DNA of 5,312 bases from RH2-MAG17b sp035945515 (GTDB taxonomy: Bacteria > Acidobacteriota > Terriglobia > UBA7540): contig DASZAE010000304.1 in NCBI GenBank assembly GCA_035945515.1, positions 1 to 5,312 of the forward strand, written 5' to 3'. The notes beneath the pieces are model-generated. The model worked only from the letters and a program-made list of their open reading frames with translations, was not told the DNA's origin and did no database searches. The position numbers were made by a program, and so were the translations under genes. Within the stretch, counting starts at the first letter, position 1. Each line of letters starts with the position of its first letter. This document shows, one piece after another, positions 1-5,312 of the stretch.

Positions 1-17
1 ACTCTGATTACGGCAAC

Positions 18-1952
18 CTAGTATTTTTGCATGAAAGCCTTCACATCTTCCAGGCGGTTCGTCCGGCGGTATTCCGGCAGGCTCGCAAAAAAGACTTTTC
101 CGTAGGCCTTGCGGACGATGCGGTTGTCGAGCAAAGCCAGCACGCCATGATCCATCTGGCTGCGAATGAGGCGGCCAAAGCCTTGCTTGAGGGCAATCAC
201 AGCCTCCGGGATCTGATACTCAGCAAACGCATTGCCACCCTCGTCTTTAATCTGCTGGATGCGAGCGGCCACTACGGGGTCCGAAGGGACGGCGAAGGGC
301 AGACGATCAATAATCACCGCGCTCAACTGCTGGCCTTGCACGTCAACTCCCTGCCAGAACGAGCTGGTGGCAAACAGGACGGCGTGCTCGGTCTCGCGGA
401 ATTTTTTCAGCAGCACGGGAGCCGGCGCGGCCCCCTGGATCATGGCGGGATAGCGAATTTGCTGGCGCACGCGCTCGTAAATATCCCGCATTTGGGCATA
501 GGAAGTGAAGAGCACGAAAGCGCGCCCGCGCGTGGCTTTCAAGAGTTGCACTACCTCGGCCGCGGCTTGGCGCTGGAAGTCCGGCTCGCGCGGGTCAGGC
601 AGATGCGCAGGCGAATAGAAAACAGCCTGCTGCGGAAAGTCAAAGTGCGACGCAAAAATCTTTTCGCGCGCGTTCTGAATGCCGAGGCGCGCCTTGAGGA
701 AACTGAAGTTGCCTTCCACGGCGAGCGTCGCCGAGGTCAAAATCACGGTCTCAACGCGGTCAAACACGCGCTCGCGCAGGATGCCGGAAACGTCGATGGG
801 AGTGGCTTCGATGAAAATGCCGCGCCCTCTGCGCTCCCACCAGTAAACCCGGTTGCGTTCTTTGCCTTCTAGGACGGATTCAAACGCCAGCCGCTGCTCC
901 TCGGCGCGCCGCGCGAGGTTTTGCATCTCTTCCGGATGATCTTTCACCCGGCTGAGTTCCGTATTGAGCCGCAGCAAGGCGTTCGTCAGCGATGAATAGG
1001 CGCCGCGGTTGTGCTCAAGAAAATCGGCGCGGTTTTCAAAATTGAACCGGCCCTCCTGAGATGGGAAATTCTCAAAGAAAAGGCCGGCGCGGTGGCGAAG
1101 CTCGCTGACGGCCCCGAAAACCTCAGCCGCCTCCACGTCCTTTTGCTTCACGGTCCGCTCGGCATCGCGCGCCAGTTCTTCCAGGCGATAGCTGCTTATC
1201 TGCAAGCCAAAATATTTGGTGGCGACGTCTTCGATTTCGTGCGCCTCGTCAAATACTACGGCGCTGTATTCGGGCAAAAGGCTTGCATAGTCAGATTGCT
1301 TGAGCGCGAGGTCGGCAAAAAAAAGATGATGGTTCACCACGATCACATCCGACTCCGCCGCGCGCTGGTGCATCAGCGTGATAAAGCACCGCTCAAATTG
1401 CGGGCATTTCTGGCCGGTGCACGTCTCGCGGCGGGCGTCGATCACGGACCAAAGGTTGCTGGCATCGGGCAGCCCTTCAAGCTCGGCGCGGTCGCCCGTC
1501 TCCGTGACCGCTTCCCATTCCTTGATCTGCCCGAATTGCTCGATTTCATCGAGGCCGCTCAGGACGGGCTGCCGCTCAATATCGTAGAGCTTTTGCCGGC
1601 AGAGATAGTTTCCCCGCCCTTTCATCAGCGTGGCGCGCATCTTCGGCGCCAGCTTTTGCAGGAATGGGATATCTTTGAAAAAAAGCTGCTCCTGAAGGTT
1701 TTTGGTTCCGGTGGAAATCACCACGCGCTGGCCGCTGCGCAGGATAGGGACGAGATAGGCCAGCGTCTTGCCGGTCCCTGTGCCCGCCTCAACAATCAGA
1801 TGGCGGTGGTGCTCAAGCGACGATTCGATCTCTTCCGCCATCTCGAGTTGAGCCTGCCGGAACTCGTATTGGGGGTGGTTTCGGGCCAGCCAGCCGCCGT
1901 GGCCAAACACTTTGGACAGCGGAACTCTGGCCTTCTGGATCACTTCGGGCAT
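18..1952 (-). CDS. dinG: DinG/YoaA-type Fe-S ATP-dependent DNA helicase (XPD-like superfamily 2)
   Basis: Complete 644-residue 5'-3' helicase of the XPD/DinG group, a cytoplasmic enzyme that uses ATP to unwind forked DNA, D-loops or R-loops. Visible motifs in order: a Q-motif-like region (F31, R32, Q35); Walker A EAGTGTGKT at 55-63; four candidate Fe-S cysteines C118, C178, C183 and C189, with the last three spaced as in E. coli DinG; NHHL at 207-210; DEAH at 235-238; motif III TSATL at 406-410; motif V around FWQGVDVQG at 532-540; motif VI QGFGRLIRS at 590-598. No key residue is missing. The length is closer to E. coli YoaA (about 636 aa) than to DinG (about 716 aa), so the orthology within the family is unsettled. 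The ATG at 1952 is the only plausible start: the frame upstream has no ATG, GTG or TTG before a stop, and the next Met (38) would cut the Q-motif. No clear Shine-Dalgarno precedes it. It lies 98 bp downstream of yggX on the same strand, so co-transcription is possible. Family assignment is secure; exact substrate is unknown. Confidence 0.95.
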   Translation of the reverse strand: MPEVIQKARVPLSKVFGHGGWLARNHPQYEFRQAQLEMAEEIESSLEHHRHLIVEAGTGTGKTLAYLVPILRSGQRVVISTGTKNLQEQLFFKDIPFLQKLAPKMRATLMKGRGNYLCRQKLYDIERQPVLSGLDEIEQFGQIKEWEAVTETGDRAELEGLPDASNLWSVIDARRETCTGQKCPQFERCFITLMHQRAAESDVIVVNHHLFFADLALKQSDYASLLPEYSAVVFDEAHEIEDVATKYFGLQISSYRLEELARDAERTVKQKDVEAAEVFGAVSELRHRAGLFFENFPSQEGRFNFENRADFLEHNRGAYSSLTNALLRLNTELSRVKDHPEEMQNLARRAEEQRLAFESVLEGKERNRVYWWERRGRGIFIEATPIDVSGILRERVFDRVETVILTSATLAVEGNFSFLKARLGIQNAREKIFASHFDFPQQAVFYSPAHLPDPREPDFQRQAAAEVVQLLKATRGRAFVLFTSYAQMRDIYERVRQQIRYPAMIQGAAPAPVLLKKFRETEHAVLFATSSFWQGVDVQGQQLSAVIIDRLPFAVPSDPVVAARIQQIKDEGGNAFAEYQIPEAVIALKQGFGRLIRSQMDHGVLALLDNRIVRKAYGKVFFASLPEYRRTNRLEDVKAFMQKY

Positions 1953-2050
1953 GAAAACAGAATAGCAGAAAGCAACGGTCAGCCGGCAGTAAGCACTCGG
2001 CAGCGAGCATAGCTGGTTGCTGACGACTGCCTACTGCTAACCGCATTCTG
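1953..2050. other. yggX-dinG intergenic spacer
   Basis: This 98-bp gap separates two genes on the minus strand. It holds one imperfect inverted repeat (1986-2037, listed separately). On the minus strand the sequence just before the dinG start is pyrimidine-rich and shows no Shine-Dalgarno-like stretch. I see no convincing -35/-10 pair for dinG here. A TATTCT hexamer lies just upstream of the ATG but has no suitable -35 partner. No small gene is supported. Confidence 0.6.
1986..2037. repeat. Imperfect inverted repeat (19-bp arms, 14-nt loop)
   Basis: Arms at 1986-2004 and 2019-2037 match at 16 of 19 positions as an inverted repeat, around a 14-nt loop (2005-2018). On the minus strand the arm reads GCAGTAGGCAGTCGTCAGC, with an internal CAGTAGGCAGTCG repeat-like rhythm. 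I recall short CAGTAGGCAGT-type intergenic repeats from acidobacterial genomes, but could not search for them. There is no T-tract after the hairpin on the minus strand, so it does not look like an intrinsic terminator for yggX. It could act as an mRNA processing or stability element between two co-transcribed genes, or be a dispersed repeat. Confidence 0.6.
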
Positions 2051-2332
2051 TTATTTTTTTTGTTGCTGGGGCACGTATCCTGGGGGCAGCGCGGAGCCTT
2101 CGCCAAAGAAAAAAGCTTCCATCTGCTTTTCGATGATTTCCTGCGATTCCCTGCTGGCGGGATTCAGGCGGAACTCATTCAAAATCATCTTGAAGTGCTC
2201 CTTCCACAGATCCCACGCTTGCGAGGAAACGTTGTCGTAAATGCGCTGGCCGAGATCTCCGGGCCAAGGCGGCTCATCGAGACCTGGAAGATCCTTTTGA
2301 AACTTGACGCAGTGAACAATGTGCTCTGCCAT
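2051..2332 (-). CDS. yggX: Probable Fe(II)-trafficking / oxidative damage protection protein YggX
   Basis: Complete 93-residue cytoplasmic protein, close to the usual family length of about 90. The family is linked to iron handling and to protecting Fe-S enzymes from superoxide; direct biochemical function is still debated. Matching features: an N-terminal conserved cysteine (C8, equivalent in place to C7 of E. coli YggX), the core PGDLGQRIYDNVS at 24-36, paired tryptophans W40 and W43 in the helix, a basic and acidic helix with NEFRLNP at 52-58 and R61, an EKQMEAFFF stretch at 68-76, and a GYVP tail (85-88) followed by QQQKK, resembling the GYTPEDKK end of E. coli YggX. The ATG at 2332 is fixed by a strong GGAGG four bases upstream. 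A perfect TATAAT lies about 70 bases further up. dinG follows on the same strand. I see no frameshift or missing key residue. Confidence 0.95.
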   Translation of the reverse strand: MAEHIVHCVKFQKDLPGLDEPPWPGDLGQRIYDNVSSQAWDLWKEHFKMILNEFRLNPASRESQEIIEKQMEAFFFGEGSALPPGYVPQQQKK

Positions 2333-2335
2333 TAA

Positions 2336-2341
2336 ACCTCC
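2336..2341 (-). promoter_or_regulatory. Shine-Dalgarno site of yggX
   Basis: On the minus strand GGAGGT precedes the yggX ATG, leaving four bases between GGAGG and the start codon. It is the strongest ribosome binding site in the window and supports the chosen start. By contrast, dinG downstream lacks a recognisable site. Confidence 0.85.
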
Positions 2342-2403
2342 ATCAGCGCCACAATAGATGCACCCGGCCAGGCGGCTATTATTTCAAATCGCGCCGGAAA
2401 GCC

Positions 2404-2432
2404 ATTATACAGGAAATACGCTCGCCGCATAG
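2404..2432 (-). promoter_or_regulatory. Candidate promoter of yggX (perfect TATAAT -10)
   Basis: The plus-strand ATTATA at 2404-2409 reads TATAAT on the minus strand, a perfect sigma-70-type -10 hexamer. At a 17-bp spacing the -35 would be CTATGC (2427-2432), a poor match to TTGACA. Transcription would start near 2397, giving a leader of roughly 65 bases to the yggX ATG. The weak -35 overlaps a perfect inverted repeat (2423-2437), which suggests the promoter may depend on, or be blocked by, a DNA-binding protein. The -10 box is seen directly; promoter use is inferred. Confidence 0.5.
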
Positions 2433-2437
2433 CGGCG
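2423..2437. repeat. Perfect inverted repeat CGCCGC-ATA-GCGGCG
   Basis: Six-base arms (2423-2428 and 2432-2437) around a 3-base loop, extendable by C2421-G2439 and a wobble pair. On the plus strand it is followed by GGGTTTATC, too weak a T-run to call it a terminator, and there is no plus-strand gene upstream to terminate. It covers the expected -35 of the yggX promoter, so it could be an operator, or a stem-loop in a long uvrA leader. Confidence 0.5.
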
Positions 2438-2461
2438 GGTTTATCTTGCAATCATATATAC

Positions 2462-2480
2462 AGTGATACCCGCGGTCACT
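2462..2480. promoter_or_regulatory. Dyad AGTGA-N9-TCACT, possible operator
   Basis: Perfect 5-bp arms (2462-2466 and 2476-2480) flank a 9-bp centre containing CCGCGG. It lies directly after the AT-rich TATATA patch, roughly midway between the two divergent genes. The geometry suits a dimeric regulator, but five-base arms occur by chance fairly often, so this is only a candidate. Confidence 0.25.
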
Positions 2481-2499
2481 TACGAGACGATTGGCCGTG

Positions 2500-2514
2500 G
2501 CCGCCGCTTGCGGC
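2500..2514. repeat. Short GC hairpin GCCGC-N5-GCGGC
   Basis: Five-base arms (2500-2504 and 2510-2514) with a 5-base loop. The arms repeat the core of the hairpin at 2423-2437. It would be in the uvrA leader if transcription starts upstream of it. A register with CCGC-TT-GCGG is also possible but has too tight a loop. Confidence 0.35.
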
Positions 2515-2573
2515 TTCCTGCCAAGTCTTTTACCATGTAAGTTTGGCTCTTTGCGGGCACTCCCATCTATAAC

Positions 2574-2581
2574 AGGCAGGG
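2574..2581 (+). promoter_or_regulatory. Weak Shine-Dalgarno-like sequence of uvrA
   Basis: AGGCAGGG lies immediately upstream of the uvrA ATG, with AGG seven bases from the start codon. It is a modest match to the anti-Shine-Dalgarno sequence. It favours the ATG at 2584 over an in-frame TTG at 2551, which would add 11 residues not expected in the family. Confidence 0.4.
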
Positions 2582-2583
2582 CG

Positions 2584-5312
2584 ATGATCGACCGCATTAC
2601 GGTGCGCGGTGCGCGCCAGCACAACCTGAAAAACATCAGCGTGGAGATACCGCGCAACACGCTCAGCGTAGTGACGGGGCTGAGCGGTTCGGGGAAATCC
2701 AGCCTGGCTTTCGACGTGATCTACGCCGAGGGACAGCGGCGCTACGTCCAGACACTCTCAGCCTACGCGCGTCAATTTCTAGATCAAATGGAGCGCCCAG
2801 AAGTTGACTCAATTGACGGCCTCAGCCCCGCAATCTCGATCGAGCAGAAGACAACCAATCGCAGCCCGCGCTCCACCGTTGGGACCATCACCGAAATCTA
2901 CGACTTCCTCCGCCTCCTCTACTCCTCGATCGGCGTTCCGCATTGTCACCGGTGCGGCCGCGCGATTTCGCGGCAATCGACCGAGCAGATCATTGCCACT
3001 ATCATGGGCCTGCTCGATCCAGGCGAGAGCAATGGGAACGCAAACGATGCGCGCGTGATGATTTTGGCGCCGGTGGTGCGTGGGCGCAAAGGCGAATTCA
3101 AAAAGCTCTTTGAAAAGCTTGCCGGGCAGGGTTTTGTGCGTGCGCGCGTCGATGGCCAGCTCCGCCAGCTTGAAGAGGACATTGCCCTTGACCGCCGCCG
3201 CAACCATACGGTGGAAGTAGTGGTGGACCGGCTGTTGCTCAAGCCCGGAATCGAAGGCCGACTGGCCGCTTCCATAGATACCGCCATGAACCTTGCCAAA
3301 GGCATCGTGCAAGTGGCAGTGGTAAACGGCGAAGAGCACTTGTATTCGCAGGAGTCCGCCTGCGTCAATTGCGGCATTAATATTCCCGCGCTTGAACCGC
3401 GCTCGTTTTCATTTAACAGCGTCTATGGCGCATGTGAAACGTGCCATGGACTCGGAAGCAAATATTCGTTCGATCCGGCCAAAGTGATTGCGGACTGGTC
3501 CCGCCCACTCCTGGCGGGCGGTCTGGGGCCGGGATCGGGATCAAGCCTGATGCGGCGCAGTCTTGCGCGCGCTGCCGAGGATTACGGCTTCGATCTCAAG
3601 ACGCCATTCAAGAACTTTCCCGAAAAGGTTCAAAACTTGCTCCTCTACGGGCAGTCTGGCAATGGGCGAGCCTTTCCCGGAATCATTCCCATCCTCGACC
3701 GCTGGTACGGCGAGGTCGCGCAAGAGGGCTACCGCGAGTGGTTCGAGCATTATATGTCCGCCGCGCCCTGCCCGGCGTGCCACGGCAAGCGGTTGCGGCC
3801 GGAAAGCCTGGCGGTGAAGGTAAACGGGCTCTCGATTGCCAGCTTCAGCGAGCTTTCCGTGATCGCCGAGCTTGCGCACGCGCGGTCAATGAAGCTGAAT
3901 GCGCGGGAAGAAATCCTTGCCCGCCGGATTTTGAACGAAATCATCGAGCGACTAGAATTTCTGGAACAGGTGGGCCTGGGCTACTTGAGTCTCGACCGCT
4001 CTGCCGCCACCCTATCGAACGGCGAGAGCCAGCGCATTCGCCTCGCCACGCAGATTGGCTCGCGGTTGCGCGGCGTGCTGTACGTGCTCGACGAACCCAG
4101 CATCGGGCTGCATCCGCGTGACAACCTGCGCCTGCTGGCCACGCTCGAACGGCTGCGCAACCTTGGCAACACGGTGCTTGTGGTGGAGCATGACGAGGAA
4201 ACAATCCGGCGCGCGGACTATGTAATCGATCTCGGTCCCGGCGCCGGGCGTCAGGGTGGACGGCTGGTGGCGTCGGGTCCGCCGGCTCGAATCGCCGCGA
4301 CTGCCGAATCGCTTACCGGGCAGTATCTGGCTGGGCGCGCCGTCATCCCAGTTCCGGAGCGGCGGCGCAAGCCGGGCGCCAAGCGGCTTGCCGTGCTCGA
4401 AGCACGTGCCAATAACCTGAAGAACATTGACGTGAAATTTCCGCTCGGCGTGCTCACCGTGGTCACGGGAGTTTCCGGCTCAGGAAAATCCACCCTGGTG
4501 AATGACATTCTTTACCGCGCCATGGCAAAGCGGCTCTACCGGGCGATTGAAGACCCGGGTAAGCACAAGAAAATCGCGGGTATGAATCACGTCGATAAGG
4601 TCATCGTCATCGATCAATCACCGATTGGACGCAGCCCGCGCTCAAATCCCGCGACCTACACGGGGCTGTTTACGCCACTGCGCGAGCTATTCACCATGTT
4701 GCCCGAATCGCGCGAGAGAGGATACAAGGCGGGACGATTCAGCTTTAACGTTAAAGGCGGACGCTGCGAGGCTTGCCGCGGTGACGGGCTGCGCCGCATC
4801 GAGATGAACTTTTTGCCTGACGTTTTCGTCACCTGCGAAGTGTGCCGCGGACGGCGCTACAACTCGGAAACGCTGGCCGTTAAGTATAAGGGCGCCTCCA
4901 TCGCCGACCTGCTGGAGATGACTGTGCAAGAAGCCTTGCCCCTGCTCGAAAACATTCCCGCCGTCCGCCAGAGGCTGCAAACGCTGGTGGACGTGGGCCT
5001 GGGCTACATTCATCTGGGACAGGCGGCCACCACGCTTTCGGGTGGCGAGGCGCAACGCATCAAACTCTCGCGCGAGCTCAGCCGGCGGCAGAGCGGGCGC
5101 ACGCTTTACATCCTCGACGAGCCGACGACGGGCCTCCATTTCGACGATGTAAAGCAATTACTCGCCGTGCTCAATCGCTTGACAGACCTGGGCAACACGG
5201 TCATCATCATCGAGCATAATTTGGATGTAATTAAGCAGGCGGATTGGATTATTGATCTGGGGCCGGAAGGCGGCGAAGAAGGCGGGCGCGTGGTGGCCGA
5301 GGGCACGCCTGA
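2584..5312 (+). CDS. uvrA: UvrABC excision nuclease subunit A (UvrA), 3' end cut by window edge
   Basis: First 909 residues of UvrA, the dimeric ABC-type ATPase that finds bulky DNA lesions and loads UvrB in nucleotide excision repair. The reading frame is unbroken to the edge. Half 1: Walker A GLSGSGKS at 32-39, CHRC at 121-124 in the UvrB-binding insertion, zinc-finger cysteines C260, C263, C284 and C287, CPAC at 396-399, signature LSNGESQRIRLA from 477, Walker B LYVLDEPS ending at 506, and H-loop H536. Half 2: Walker A GVSGSGKS at 629-636, zinc-finger cysteines C728, C731, C751 and C754, signature LSGGEAQRIKLS from 818, Walker B LYILDEPT ending at 848, and H-loop H878. The cysteine spacings match E. 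coli UvrA. The ATG at 2584 gives the family N-terminus (IDRITVRGARQHNLKNI). E. coli UvrA has about 20 residues after the corresponding GTP, so only a short tail should be missing. One oddity is Asn479 in place of the first Gly of signature 1. It is divergent from yggX-dinG. Confidence 0.98.
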   Translation, partial: MIDRITVRGARQHNLKNISVEIPRNTLSVVTGLSGSGKSSLAFDVIYAEGQRRYVQTLSAYARQFLDQMERPEVDSIDGLSPAISIEQKTTNRSPRSTVGTITEIYDFLRLLYSSIGVPHCHRCGRAISRQSTEQIIATIMGLLDPGESNGNANDARVMILAPVVRGRKGEFKKLFEKLAGQGFVRARVDGQLRQLEEDIALDRRRNHTVEVVVDRLLLKPGIEGRLAASIDTAMNLAKGIVQVAVVNGEEHLYSQESACVNCGINIPALEPRSFSFNSVYGACETCHGLGSKYSFDPAKVIADWSRPLLAGGLGPGSGSSLMRRSLARAAEDYGFDLKTPFKNFPEKVQNLLLYGQSGNGRAFPGIIPILDRWYGEVAQEGYREWFEHYMSAAPCPACHGKRLRPESLAVKVNGLSIASFSELSVIAELAHARSMKLNAREEILARRILNEIIERLEFLEQVGLGYLSLDRSAATLSNGESQRIRLATQIGSRLRGVLYVLDEPSIGLHPRDNLRLLATLERLRNLGNTVLVVEHDEETIRRADYVIDLGPGAGRQGGRLVASGPPARIAATAESLTGQYLAGRAVIPVPERRRKPGAKRLAVLEARANNLKNIDVKFPLGVLTVVTGVSGSGKSTLVNDILYRAMAKRLYRAIEDPGKHKKIAGMNHVDKVIVIDQSPIGRSPRSNPATYTGLFTPLRELFTMLPESRERGYKAGRFSFNVKGGRCEACRGDGLRRIEMNFLPDVFVTCEVCRGRRYNSETLAVKYKGASIADLLEMTVQEALPLLENIPAVRQRLQTLVDVGLGYIHLGQAATTLSGGEAQRIKLSRELSRRQSGRTLYILDEPTTGLHFDDVKQLLAVLNRLTDLGNTVIIIEHNLDVIKQADWIIDLGPEGGEEGGRVVAEGTP

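Larger units (their letters stand above)
2333..2583. other. Divergent intergenic region between yggX and uvrA
   Basis: These 251 bp separate the divergent yggX (minus) and uvrA (plus) starts and should hold promoters for both. They contain the yggX ribosome binding site and -10 box, a short perfect hairpin at 2423-2437, an AT-rich patch with TATATA at 2455-2460, a dyad at 2462-2480 and a second GC hairpin at 2500-2514. No protein-coding stretch is convincing. I found neither a GAAC-N4-GTTC nor a CTGT-N8-ACAG LexA-type box by eye. Confidence 0.8.

Noticed and set aside
27..872. 281-codon open frame on the plus strand opposite dinG
   Set aside because: It lies entirely antisense to a helicase gene with intact motifs, and its translation shows no recognisable domain. 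Long antisense frames are expected opposite GC-rich coding sequence.
1011..2012. 333-codon open frame on the plus strand opposite the dinG 5' half
   Set aside because: It mirrors the Walker A, Fe-S and DEAH coding region of dinG. The translation has no family features and the start has no ribosome binding site context worth noting.
2053..2061. T-run as a terminator tract
   Set aside because: It encodes the Lys-Lys end and stop of yggX on the minus strand, where it reads as an A-run, and no GC-rich stem precedes it on the plus strand.
1813..2106. 97-codon minus-strand frame spanning the dinG start, the spacer and the yggX end
   Set aside because: It overlaps two clearly supported genes in another frame and its translation looks random.
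2060..2335. 91-codon plus-strand frame opposite yggX
   Set aside because: It is the antisense shadow of yggX, which has a clear family match and a strong ribosome binding site.
2455..2460. TATATA as a -10 box for uvrA or yggX
   Set aside because: No -35-like hexamer is present at 16-18 bp on either strand.
2543..2573. Possible uvrA promoter: TTGGCT (2543-2548) and TATAAC (2568-2573)
   Set aside because: The 19-bp spacing is long, and transcription would start almost at the uvrA ATG, leaving no room for the ribosome binding sequence. It cannot be separated from chance.
2379..2660. 93-codon minus-strand frame across the divergent intergenic region into uvrA
   Set aside because: It would start inside uvrA and run over the promoter-like elements. 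Its composition is rich in Arg and Cys without any domain, so I treat it as chance.
2809..3339. 176-codon minus-strand frame opposite uvrA
   Set aside because: It is antisense to the UvrB-binding and zinc-finger region of uvrA and shows no recognisable features.
3441..4121. 226-codon plus-strand frame overlapping uvrA in another frame
   Set aside because: The uvrA frame is unbroken here and encodes conserved motifs. The alternative frame is a low-complexity Arg/Ala/Pro-rich translation typical of an out-of-frame reading.

Overview
This window carries three DNA-repair or stress genes and no visible mobile element, CRISPR array, tRNA or rRNA. The composition is moderately GC-rich. The protein sequences look bacterial, and I would place them most readily in Acidobacteriota. 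That placement is an inference from the general appearance of the proteins and from a CAGTAGGCAGTCG-like intergenic sequence. A database search was not possible.

Layout: a complete DinG/YoaA-type Fe-S helicase gene (18-1952, minus strand) has lost none of its coding sequence to the window edge. Upstream of it on the same strand, after a 98-bp spacer holding an imperfect inverted repeat, lies a small complete yggX gene (2051-2332) for an Fe(II)-trafficking/oxidative-damage protection protein. A 251-bp divergent intergenic region (2333-2583) holds a strong GGAGG ribosome binding site and a perfect TATAAT -10 box for yggX, plus several overlapping inverted repeats. On the plus strand uvrA begins at 2584 and runs off the right edge after 909 codons. 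Comparison with the usual family length suggests that only a short C-terminal tail is missing.

How the genes may work together: UvrA is the damage-recognition ATPase of nucleotide excision repair. DinG/YoaA-type helicases need an intact [4Fe-4S] cluster and unwind R-loops, forked DNA or damaged-replication intermediates. YggX limits oxidative damage to Fe-S proteins. A yggX-dinG pair placed back to back with uvrA therefore makes a plausible genome-maintenance locus in which an iron/Fe-S protector sits next to an Fe-S helicase. This is inference from gene content and order only.

I did not find a convincing new biological system. The points most worth a second look are the yggX-dinG pairing, the inverted repeat lying over the -35 position of the yggX promoter, the competing stem-loops in the divergent region, and a Gly-to-Asn change in the first ABC signature motif of UvrA.
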